A stretch of DNA of 7,683 nt from Victivallales bacterium (GCA_030634125.1 DAOWBJ010000068.1:1-7683); one strand, 5' to 3'. Positions 1 through 5,632 are shown, counted from the stretch's first letter. The notes: generated from the letters alone by a model not told the origin. Numbers and translations: made by a program.

Positions 1-66
1 AACATTATCAGGCTGTTTGTCTATGAAATTAACAACCTTATTTGTAGGTACATATATTTTTTTCAT
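1..66 (-). CDS. 5' end of an unidentified gene (partial, runs off the left edge)
   Basis: Only the first 22 codons are present, reading MKKIYVPTNKVVNFIDKQPD and two more residues, with no stop before the edge. The start ATG (66..64) is supported by a strong sigma70 promoter just upstream and by two possible ribosome binding sites: AGGGA five bases before the ATG, and a better AAAGGAG (89..83) that is unusually far away at 16 bases. The peptide is too short to assign a family, and it has no signal-peptide-like hydrophobic stretch. It is transcribed leftwards, away from the rest of the window. Confidence 0.5.
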   Translation of the reverse strand, partial: MKKIYVPTNKVVNFIDKQPDNV

Positions 67-94
67 CTTTTCCCTATTAATACTCCTTTAAATT

Positions 95-123
95 ATTATA
101 TAGCATATAAGCGATATTTTCAA
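95..123 (-). promoter_or_regulatory. sigma70-type promoter of the left-edge gene
   Basis: On the minus strand a -35 box TTGAAA (123..118) and a -10 box TATAAT (100..95) are separated by exactly 17 bases. Transcription would start near position 88, giving a leader of about 22 bases before the ATG at 66. This is the best housekeeping-type promoter in the window. Confidence 0.75.
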
Positions 124-133
124 GCGGTTTTTT

Positions 134-159
134 ATTTTTTTTGTTTTATTTTATCGTAA
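134..159 (+). repeat. AT-rich direct repeat, copy 1
   Basis: This 26-bp stretch (an A, a T-run, then GTTTTATTTTATCGTAA) recurs almost exactly at 285-312. The copies differ by one T in the T-run and by a three-base ATT insertion. They flank the large inverted repeat at 191-253. A 15-base part of it (seven T, then GTTTTATT) also occurs at 1219-1233, around the stop codon of the restriction enzyme; that third match may be chance in AT-rich DNA. Confidence 0.7.
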
Positions 160-190
160 GGGTTAACATCTCTGATGCAACAATTTTATG

Positions 191-253
191 GAGGGCGAGA
201 CTCCGTCGAGCCGAATATTAGCGACATTTGCGGCTCGACGGAGTCTCGCCCTT
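191..253 (+). repeat. large perfect inverted repeat (22-bp stem, T-run at right end)
   Basis: Bases 192-213 are an exact reverse complement of 231-252, giving a 22-bp GC-rich stem with a 17-base loop (214-230), followed by TTTTT. On the plus strand this could act as an intrinsic terminator. The long perfect stem is more typical of an interspersed palindromic repeat (REP/MITE-like) than of a simple terminator. The loop core ATTAGCGACATTT (217-229) matches 12 of 13 bases with the complement of 4571-4583, part of a related element on the far side of the restriction gene. Confidence 0.75.
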
Positions 254-284
254 TTTAGACAGAATAATTTTTGACAGAATGATT

Positions 285-312
285 ATTTTTTTGTTTTATT
301 ATTTTATCGTAA
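285..312 (+). repeat. AT-rich direct repeat, copy 2
   Basis: Second copy of the repeat at 134-159, ending in the same TTTTATCGTAA and in the same orientation. The copies are 151 bases apart start to start. The pair could be a local duplication or the remains of an insertion that carried the palindrome between them. Confidence 0.7.
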
Positions 313-332
313 CACGCAGCACGTTTTCCCCC

Positions 333-376
333 GAGCTGATAAGCTCCTTGGACTGCGGCGGTCCTCCGCCGCTTTT
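333..376 (+). terminator. paired hairpins; the second resembles an intrinsic terminator
   Basis: The first hairpin is GAGCT-GATA-AGCTC (333-346). The second is a 7-bp all-GC stem, GCGGCGG (355-361) with CCGCCGC (366-372) around loop TCCT, directly followed by TTTT (373-376). This has the form of a rho-independent terminator for plus-strand transcription, but no plus-strand gene ends here. It may therefore be part of a repeat element or of a structured RNA. I recall similar GC-rich palindromes being abundant in some PVC-group genomes; not verified. Confidence 0.5.
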
Positions 377-427
377 AAATTGCAAGAACGCATTGATGAC
401 AAACATAATCTTTAGCGGAAACTGAAA

Positions 428-456
428 GCGCAAGAGGTCTTGCGCCTAAACTTTTT
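428..456 (+). repeat. 7-bp hairpin followed by a short T-run
   Basis: GCGCAAG (428-434) pairs perfectly with CTTGCGC (439-445) around loop AGGT. A run of five T begins six bases further on (452-456). It is weak as a terminator because of that gap. It is the rightmost of four hairpins within 260 bases of gene-free DNA. Confidence 0.45.
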
Positions 457-623
457 AAAATAAGAACTGTTTTGGGTGATAAGTTTATTATCTTGTGCGC
501 CATTCGGGACAGCCCCCAAGCAAAAATTAAGCTTTTCACATGCATTAATGATTTTTTCATATTAAACCTTGAATAACAAGATTAAACATTTAATTTAATT
601 TTAGTAAAAACAATTTTAAAAAC

Positions 624-1097
624 ATGAGAAAAATTATGAGTTCTACTAGAAAAACGTTTAGTCAAGTATGTTTATTAGTTGTAACAATAACTTTTGTCGC
701 ACTTGCTCTTTGGGTTATGTTTTCACCTAGATGGTATTTTATTCCAAAAGTACAAAATGACCTAAATAAAACAAGAATGTTACAACAGAAATTAGATTCA
801 AAAAGTTTGATTTATAAAGAATTGCTCATTGACAGCAACAACATGTACAGCCGTAATTTTGACAAATTAATAATGGTTGGCGGCATTTTATTTGGTTCAG
901 TTGGCATAGGCGTTTCTTTTTTAATGTTTTTCCTTCAAAAACAAAGTTTGAAAGATGAGAAAGATAGGATTATAGAAGAAGCAAAAAGAGAAATCCATGA
1001 AGCGCAAAGAAAAAATCAAGAAAAATTTGATAGATTAAAAACAAATATAGATAAAATGGCTAAAAAGGCAATACATGTTGCAATGCTCTATAAATAG
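624..1097 (+). CDS. small membrane protein with two transmembrane segments and a C-terminal coiled coil (unrecognised)
   Basis: I do not recognise a family for this 157-residue protein. It has a basic N-terminus, a hydrophobic segment at about 15-33, a polar loop of about 45 residues, a second hydrophobic segment with glycine spacing at about 82-104, and a highly charged, probably coiled-coil tail at 106-146 rich in K, E, R and Q. The tail keeps a helical pattern to the end. The predicted form is a membrane hairpin with both ends on the same side; the positive N-terminus and tail favour the cytoplasm. The start at 624 lacks a clear Shine-Dalgarno site; ATG 636 (MSSTRKTF) is an alternative. 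The base composition is AT-rich, unlike the heat-shock genes. It converges on the minus-strand defence genes and overlaps the small ORF at 1060-1206 by 38 bases. A role as an accessory membrane protein of the defence block is only a guess. Confidence 0.65.
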   Translation: MRKIMSSTRKTFSQVCLLVVTITFVALALWVMFSPRWYFIPKVQNDLNKTRMLQQKLDSKSLIYKELLIDSNNMYSRNFDKLIMVGGILFGSVGIGVSFLMFFLQKQSLKDEKDRIIEEAKREIHEAQRKNQEKFDRLKTNIDKMAKKAIHVAMLYK

Positions 1098-1206
1098 CCA
1101 CACCAAATCCAGCTTGTTTTTTTAAGTTTTCTTTATGTCTTTTCTGATATTCAGCTTCAAACTCTTCCCAGCTTTTTAATTCGGTTTCATTCATACTTTT
1201 ATCCAT
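1060..1206 (-). CDS. 48-residue ORF, possibly the truncated N-terminus of an FRG-domain protein
   Basis: The frame reads MDKSMNETELKSWEEFEAEY from ATG 1206, continues charged and helical, and stops at 1060. It begins 22 bases after the stop of the restriction enzyme on the same strand, so it could be co-transcribed with it. The inner ATG at codon 5 (1194) has a GGA upstream and may be the true start. The pattern ELKSWEEFE followed some 20 residues later by an IYR is what I remember for the start of FRG domains (SWEEF...LFRGQ), but the RGQ and all later motifs are missing. The frame instead runs into the 3' end of the convergent membrane gene (overlap 1060-1097) and ends in ALQHVLPF, which looks like read-through. 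I infer a gene cut at about 1085-1100; an intact small protein remains possible. The family call is weak. Confidence 0.4.
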   Translation of the reverse strand: MDKSMNETELKSWEEFEAEYQKRHKENLKKQAGFGVAIYRALQHVLPF

Positions 1207-1228
1207 TAATCTATATTCTTTTTTTGTT

Positions 1229-4200
1229 TTATTCCGGCATGACCGTATCTATTTCTTTCATCAGGCGGTTGGTTTCTGATAGTGCTATTATTATTTTTTG
1301 GTAATGTAAAATGTCATCGTAACTTAATTCTCGGTTTCTGCGGTCTTTGAGCCACTTTTGGGCGGGTTGATAACCGCCGATGTAAAACTCCCAGGCGATT
1401 AATGGGATATTTGCAAAATATTGTTCGTCGTTTATCCATATCCTGCCGAGTTGCTGTTCGGGATCAATTATTTCCCAGTCGTTTTTGTTGATTTTTCGAG
1501 TAATTACGTTATCGCCGGATTTCGGATATTGGGTTATGTAATCTTCAAGCGTAGGGCTTTCCAGCAAATGAAGCTGTCTGATTTCTCCGCCGAGTTTTAC
1601 CAGTTTCCAAAATGTTTCCTTGTCTTCGGGATAAGGCACGCGCGGAAAGTCGATTTTGAGGAATTCTTTGTATTTCTCACGATAAGCTGGCGAATGCAGA
1701 ACAGCGTAAATATAATCAAGTATATCTATCGGCGCAAAAGTGTTTTCGGTGATTTCTTTTTCATCCGTAAAAGTCATTTCCAAATCTGATGCAATTTCAT
1801 CAACTATTTTCATATCCAAATTAGGCTTGCGATTACTCGCGGATAATATATCATCACTGTCAGGATAGAGATAGAGAGGAAAAACATAAGTCGAATCTGC
1901 CGCACTGTCTAAAATATGCAAATCAACAATTGAACTAGTGATGAACATATACCCTAAACTTAATTGTCGACTTTTTTTAGATACAATTAGCCCATAATTA
2001 GTTTTTGTAAAATGTTGCATTATCGCATAAACTGGATATGCTAAAAATCCTCTTGATTTATTTGTGAAATAAGTATTCCTAATATCAAATGGACGATAAT
2101 TTATTTTTTGCAAATATTTATCTTCTACACCAAATTTTATAATATTTTCTTTAGCGTAAATAGTCTTTTTATCTCTGCTCTCACTGCCTTCTGTTTTATA
2201 TGATTGCTTTAAGTCTTTTTCAGGTAAAGATTTAAAATCACCTAATACCTTAACTAATTCGTTTTTTGTGAATTGTATTGCTGTATTATCTCGTTTTGAA
2301 CAAACACCAACACCATTTAATTTTAGCAATTCATCAATTTTAAAAAAAGTGTCATAATCTTTTTGCGAAGAAAAATCCTTAGGAACAAAGAAATAATGTG
2401 GTTCAACATTAGGCAATTCTTTATAGTCGATTGTTTTCAGGCTGTTTTGCCACAGAAAATTATATTTATCGTTTCTTTTACCAAATAAATCATAATAATA
2501 AATTTTGCTTAATTCATTTGTTTTTTTCTTTCCTGTTTTTACAAAAATATTAATGGAAACCCCTTGCTTTATATCGAATACATTTTTATCTTTACTGCCA
2601 TCTGGACAAGTTTCTTTTTTTAATGAATTTCCGTGTAAGTTTAAAACATGGATTGTATCATACGTTTTCAACAAATGCCATCGCATACCACGAAAGGAAA
2701 TGCTGTCTAAATAGCTATTGTCAGTGATAAACGCCAAAATACCACTACCATTTTTTTCAATAAAATGTTGTCCGTAACGTAAAAATTTCACATAATCATT
2801 ATTAAGCCATTTAGTATCTGGAATTTTTTGGCTATTATGGTCTTTTTTGTAAATGTCAATTAAACCATTAATCCATTCACCCTTATTTGTGCTTTCGCCG
2901 CTGTATGGCGGATTGCCAAGAACAACCATAACCGGGTTGTCGCGTTTAATGCGGTTTGCTTCATTCGCTTCTCGTGAAAGCCAGCTTGCAAAGAGAGTTC
3001 CAGTATCTGGGTGGTGTTCTTCAAGGGAATTAGTCAGGTAAACGTTAAAACGCTGTTCTTTTTGTGCTTTGTACCCGGTTTCTTCAAGGAGCATTTCAAG
3101 CTTTAGATGCGCCATTGAATAAGAAGCCATCAATATTTCAAAACCATTTAAGCGTGGAATCAGGTGTTCTTCGACATAATTACTCCAGAGTCCCTCCTGC
3201 CCTTTAAATTTTTCGTGTACCTGCTTGATAACTTCCGCGAGGAATGTACCTGTTCCGGTGGCGGGGTCAAGAATCTGCACTTTGTGGACTTCGACCTCCT
3301 CGTAAACATCTTCTCCTTTCTTTTTTCCTTTGGTTCTCGCTGTTCCCTGCGCTTTTCTGGTGATTTTGGTTTTAGAATTATCCGCCAGTCCTTTCGGCAG
3401 ATTGAATTCATTCTTTAAAACATCATCGACCGCGCGGACAATAAAGTTTACGACTGGTTCGGGAGTATACCAAACGCCCCGGCTTTTTCTTAATTTCGGG
3501 TCATATTCAGCAAGAAAGGTTTCATAAAAATGAATAAAGGGGTCTTTGGTTTGAGTAGCGCGACCAAAATTCTGCAATAAGGCTTTCAAATCGGTTGCCC
3601 TGAATACATCCGCCAGCGCATCAACAATCCATTCGATTCTTGTATCTATATCATAACCTGAAATATACTGAAACAGTTTACGCAAAAACGGATTGCTTTT
3701 AGGAATCAATTCAGCAGCCTCTCTTCGGCTGAAATCATCAGGAGTGTCATCATGCAACCGCGCCGCAAACATTCCATAAGCGATTGTCTGGGCGTATATG
3801 TCGGCAAATCCTTCCGGGCTTATATCGTGAATGAGAATTTTTTGAAATGCTTCAAACTGTTCATACAAAGTACTGTCGTCTTCATTGTCTACATCATCAT
3901 TCAAAGCTTTTTCAATGACCAGTGCCAGCATTTTAGCTTTATCCGCCATCATTTTTGAGAGTTTTGACGCCAATTTTATGGTTTGTCCTTTGTAGCGGCA
4001 GAATTCTTTAATAAGGCTTATAAACTTTTCAAAGTTTTCGGAAACGGGAATAATTCTGTTATCTTTGGCTTTCGCGATTTCTATTGACGTTACAAATTCA
4101 CCGTCTCTATACAGTTCAAAATCCAGATAGTCTGTAATAATCAAATTATCAAGGGATTTTTTGTAACGCCCGAATTGCTCTTTATATGTTTTGTCTGATA

Positions 4201-4432
4201 AATCTTTGCCAATATCTTTGGCTTCAATAAATCCCACAGGAATATCACCGCGGGTAATGATATAGTCAGGTGCGCCGCAGGAAATTCTTTTGGGTTCGTT
4301 AATCGCCTTAACTCCATCACCGAGAGAGTCGATTAATGTTTGAAGAGCTCCCCGATAGGTGTGTTCGCTTGCTTGTCCAGTTTTAAATTTGGATTCAATT
4401 TCTACAAGATATTCTTTAATATTAGCCGGCAT
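1229..4432 (-). CDS. single-chain restriction-modification enzyme, type ISP/IIG-like (nuclease + N6-adenine methylase + specificity domain)
   Basis: This 1067-residue enzyme would both cleave and methylate DNA using one recognition domain. The N-terminus carries a PD-(D/E)XK nuclease signature: D56 in GAPDYIITRGD, then E70 and K72 in GFIEAKDIG. A mostly helical connector follows (about 140-300). The methyltransferase shows the S-adenosylmethionine motif DPATGTGTFL (389-398) and the catalytic motif NPPY (507-510), which marks an N6-adenine amino-methylase. The region from about 560 to the end would read the target site. Its tail (RIWINDEQYF, YIGGYQPAQKWLKDRR, ending in a helix) matches the C-terminus I know from proteins annotated as type ISP restriction/modification enzymes. 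Classical type ISP enzymes such as LlaBIII are about 1,600 residues, with a helicase between nuclease and methylase. No Walker motifs are seen here, so this is a helicase-less form closer to type IIG. The start at ATG 4432 has a GGGGGAA ribosome binding site; no clear promoter is seen. Sampled GC falls to 17-30% over about 1920-2880, against 45-55% on either side. Confidence 0.93.
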   Translation of the reverse strand: MPANIKEYLVEIESKFKTGQASEHTYRGALQTLIDSLGDGVKAINEPKRISCGAPDYIITRGDIPVGFIEAKDIGKDLSDKTYKEQFGRYKKSLDNLIITDYLDFELYRDGEFVTSIEIAKAKDNRIIPVSENFEKFISLIKEFCRYKGQTIKLASKLSKMMADKAKMLALVIEKALNDDVDNEDDSTLYEQFEAFQKILIHDISPEGFADIYAQTIAYGMFAARLHDDTPDDFSRREAAELIPKSNPFLRKLFQYISGYDIDTRIEWIVDALADVFRATDLKALLQNFGRATQTKDPFIHFYETFLAEYDPKLRKSRGVWYTPEPVVNFIVRAVDDVLKNEFNLPKGLADNSKTKITRKAQGTARTKGKKKGEDVYEEVEVHKVQILDPATGTGTFLAEVIKQVHEKFKGQEGLWSNYVEEHLIPRLNGFEILMASYSMAHLKLEMLLEETGYKAQKEQRFNVYLTNSLEEHHPDTGTLFASWLSREANEANRIKRDNPVMVVLGNPPYSGESTNKGEWINGLIDIYKKDHNSQKIPDTKWLNNDYVKFLRYGQHFIEKNGSGILAFITDNSYLDSISFRGMRWHLLKTYDTIHVLNLHGNSLKKETCPDGSKDKNVFDIKQGVSINIFVKTGKKKTNELSKIYYYDLFGKRNDKYNFLWQNSLKTIDYKELPNVEPHYFFVPKDFSSQKDYDTFFKIDELLKLNGVGVCSKRDNTAIQFTKNELVKVLGDFKSLPEKDLKQSYKTEGSESRDKKTIYAKENIIKFGVEDKYLQKINYRPFDIRNTYFTNKSRGFLAYPVYAIMQHFTKTNYGLIVSKKSRQLSLGYMFITSSIVDLHILDSAADSTYVFPLYLYPDSDDILSASNRKPNLDMKIVDEIASDLEMTFTDEKEITENTFAPIDILDYIYAVLHSPAYREKYKEFLKIDFPRVPYPEDKETFWKLVKLGGEIRQLHLLESPTLEDYITQYPKSGDNVITRKINKNDWEIIDPEQQLGRIWINDEQYFANIPLIAWEFYIGGYQPAQKWLKDRRNRELSYDDILHYQKIIIALSETNRLMKEIDTVMPE

Positions 4433-4530
4433 TCACATTCCCCCGGGTTTTAGGTTACATATTACTGGAATAAGTTAGCATATCACTTGAATAAATTCAA
4501 AGCACAAATGCTTTTTTATTTTCATATAAA

Positions 4531-4620
4531 CGAGTCCGACGTTCGGTCGAGTCCGACGTATCGGCTGCCAAAATGACGCTAATGTGCCAATGCTCAATTG
4601 AGCCAATCTGGCTCGAATAT
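4531..4620 (-). repeat. composite repeat element related to the palindrome at 191-253
   Basis: A 12-bp unit CGAGTCCGACGT occurs twice (4531-4542 and 4548-4559), 17 bases apart. It is followed by AAATGACGCTAAT (4571-4583), whose complement matches 12 of 13 bases of the loop of the 191-253 element, and by a perfect 12-bp palindrome GCTCAATTGAGC (4592-4603). The segment ends in GGCTCGAATATT, resembling the GAGCCGAATATT edge of the other element. The relationship is in opposite orientation and degenerate, so this copy looks decayed or rearranged. Confidence 0.55.
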
Positions 4621-4640
4621 TAAAAAAAATACGTTTTTTG

Positions 4641-4669
4641 TGGAATATATTGTTTTTTTCATTTATAAT
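4641..4669 (+). promoter_or_regulatory. sigma70-like promoter of the hsp20 pair
   Basis: A perfect -10 box TATAAT lies at 4664-4669. The -35 region at 17-base spacing is poor (TGGAAT, 4641-4646), so the promoter may need an activator or be read by an alternative factor. Transcription would begin near 4675-4678, leaving a leader of about 115 bases before the chosen start at 4792. The region is very AT-rich upstream, which may act as an UP-like element. Confidence 0.55.
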
Positions 4670-4675
4670 ATCTGA

Positions 4676-4791
4676 TTAGGGAAGAGGATTCCTGAAATAC
4701 CAGGTCATTAAAAGAACCTGGCATGCATAATGCTTTCACTATTTCACAAAGTAAACTGAGGCAGGCGCCTCAAAAAAAAAGGAGTATTGCC
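4676..4791 (+). promoter_or_regulatory. long foldable 5' leader of hsp20, possible RNA thermometer
   Basis: The leader contains two hairpins: CCAGGT (4700-4705) with ACCTGG (4716-4721), and TGAGGC (4757-4762) with GCCTCA (4767-4772) around AGGC. The bases AUUCCU (4688-4693) can pair with AGGAGU (4780-4785), which contains the ribosome binding site, closing both hairpins into one multi-branch fold. Such masking of the Shine-Dalgarno site is the principle of ROSE-type thermometers, common before small heat-shock genes. The pairing is short and was found by eye. The CCAGGT/ACCTGG dyad could instead be a repressor operator just downstream of the start site. Confidence 0.4.
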
Positions 4792-5244
4792 ATGTTAGCG
4801 AAAAGAAACGAAAGTTGGGGTTTATTTAATCCCTGGCGCACCGTGAACGACCTCCACAAAGAGTTCCTCGGACTCTTTGACGATCTCAGTGAAGGGCTCA
4901 ACCGATTCCGGGCAAATTATCCGAAAGTCAATTTGACTGAAGGCAAAAAGGAATTCGTCATCCAAATGGCTTTACCTGGATACTGTCATGAAAACGTTGA
5001 TATTGAGGTAGTCAGCAATTTCCTGCGCGTCAGTGCGGAACGTTGTCAGCCTGAGCTTGCGGAAGGCGAAAGATTTTTACACCTGGAACGTTCTTTTGGT
5101 AAAATTGAAGAGGCAATCAAGCTTTCCACTAAAATCAAGAGTTCCCAGGTAAAGGCAAAATTCACCGATGGAATACTAACCATCACTATGCCCAAGCAGG
5201 AAACGGAAAAAGCAAAAACAATCAGAATCACAAAATCAAAATGA
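4792..5244 (+). CDS. Hsp20-family small heat-shock protein (first of a pair)
   Basis: This is a 150-residue ATP-independent chaperone that holds unfolding proteins for later rescue by DnaK/ClpB. I chose ATG 4792 because it has AAGGAG seven bases upstream; an upstream in-frame ATG at 4723 lacks such a site and would add 23 residues read from the leader. Residues 1-42 form an aromatic, phenylalanine/tryptophan-rich N-terminal arm (SWGLFNPW, FLGLFDD). The alpha-crystallin domain runs from about 43 to 136, with the family signature A-x-x-x-x-G-I-L-T-I-x-x-P-K at 122-135 and ERSFG at 99-103. The C-terminal IRI (144-146) is the I-x-I anchor used for oligomer assembly. The length is normal for the class. 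It is the first gene of a two-gene operon, with its stop only nine bases before the next start. Confidence 0.95.
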   Translation: MLAKRNESWGLFNPWRTVNDLHKEFLGLFDDLSEGLNRFRANYPKVNLTEGKKEFVIQMALPGYCHENVDIEVVSNFLRVSAERCQPELAEGERFLHLERSFGKIEEAIKLSTKIKSSQVKAKFTDGILTITMPKQETEKAKTIRITKSK

Positions 5245-5253
5245 GGTGAAATT

Positions 5254-5583
5254 ATGACAGTTCCAAAAAAAGTTTCAGAATATATAGATTTCGCGCCGCC
5301 GGCTGATGTGATTGAAAATCATACAGGGATCAAACTTGTGCTTGATATTCCCGGAGCCAACACAGAAGGATTATCGGGCAACGTTGAGGAAGGTGAACTG
5401 AAATTAACGGCTGATACCAACATTATACGCTGCGATAAAAATGTACGTTACAAACGTACATTCCAAATTTCAGACCAGGTAGACGTCGAAAATGTAAAAG
5501 CCAGGCTGGAAAATGGTGTCCTGGAATTGACTTTGCCGAAACACGAGCACGCCAAAGTTCACAAAGTCAAAATTGAAGGGTAA
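5254..5583 (+). CDS. short Hsp20-family small heat-shock protein (second of a pair)
   Basis: This 109-residue protein is little more than an alpha-crystallin domain. It opens with about 15 residues before PPADVIENHTG, then DIPG (31-34), YKRTF (66-70), the signature A-R-L-E-N-G-V-L-E-L-T-L-P-K (83-96), and a C-terminal V-K-I (105-107) matching the I/V-x-I/V assembly anchor. It lacks the long N-terminal arm of its partner, the part that usually binds clients and drives large oligomers, so it may co-assemble with the first protein and tune it; that is inference. Its ribosome binding site GAGGTGA (5243-5249) overlaps the stop codon of the upstream gene, which favours translational coupling. An intrinsic terminator follows 18 bases after the stop. 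Confidence 0.93.
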   Translation: MTVPKKVSEYIDFAPPADVIENHTGIKLVLDIPGANTEGLSGNVEEGELKLTADTNIIRCDKNVRYKRTFQISDQVDVENVKARLENGVLELTLPKHEHAKVHKVKIEG

Positions 5584-5601
5584 AAATAATTATCCTGGTT
5601 T

Positions 5602-5632
5602 AAAAAATGCCCCGTTAAACCGGGGTTTTTTT
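5602..5632 (+). terminator. intrinsic terminator of the hsp20 operon
   Basis: CCCCG (5610-5614) pairs with CGGGG (5621-5625) around loop TTAAAC and is followed by seven T (5626-5632). An A-run at 5602-5607 faces the T-run, so the stem can extend and might also act on the other strand. It separates the hsp20 pair from clpB, making clpB its own transcription unit. Confidence 0.85.

Larger units (their letters stand above)
67..623. other. gene-free intergenic stretch with repeats and hairpins
   Basis: No convincing coding region is visible. The two open frames of 60-65 codons here (plus 228-425, minus 560-375) run across perfect hairpins and show no protein-like pattern. The stretch holds the leftward promoter, two AT-rich direct repeats, one large GC-rich inverted repeat and three smaller hairpins, listed separately. 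Upstream of the gene at 624 a weak promoter can be proposed: TTGAAT at 569-574 and TAATTT at 591-596. Confidence 0.7.
4433..4722. other. divergent intergenic region between restriction gene and hsp20 operon
   Basis: No gene is seen. Next to the restriction gene lie an imperfect palindrome TTGAAT-AA-ATTCAA (4487-4500) and a small hairpin AAAGCA-CAAA-TGCTTT (4499-4514). Either could be an operator, but nothing proves it. In the middle is the repeat element at 4531-4620. The right part holds the TATAAT promoter and the start of the hsp20 leader. No CIRCE (HrcA) inverted repeat is present. Confidence 0.6.

Noticed and set aside
228..425. 65-codon plus-strand open frame
   Set aside because: It starts inside the 22-bp palindrome and crosses two other hairpins, has no ribosome binding site and shows no domain-like pattern.
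375..560. 61-codon minus-strand open frame
   Set aside because: It has a weak AAGG upstream, but the peptide is featureless, crosses the 428-445 hairpin and ends next to the 355-372 one; more likely chance.
1421..3958. Several plus-strand frames of 60-120 codons opposite the restriction gene, plus a second minus frame at 3411-3160
   Set aside because: All lie inside the restriction enzyme frame, which carries recognisable motifs; none has its own start signals or family pattern.
4466..4480. Second sigma54-like site, TGGAAT...TTAGCA
   Set aside because: The GG-to-GC distance is one base short, and the -24 half is poor.
4570..4590. Sigma54-like TTGGCAC on the minus strand before the restriction gene
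   Set aside because: The -24 half is perfect, but no GC pair occurs at the required spacing for the -12 half.
4433..4791. CIRCE element for HrcA control of hsp20
   Set aside because: No TTAGCACTC-N9-GAGTGCTAA or close variant is present on either strand.
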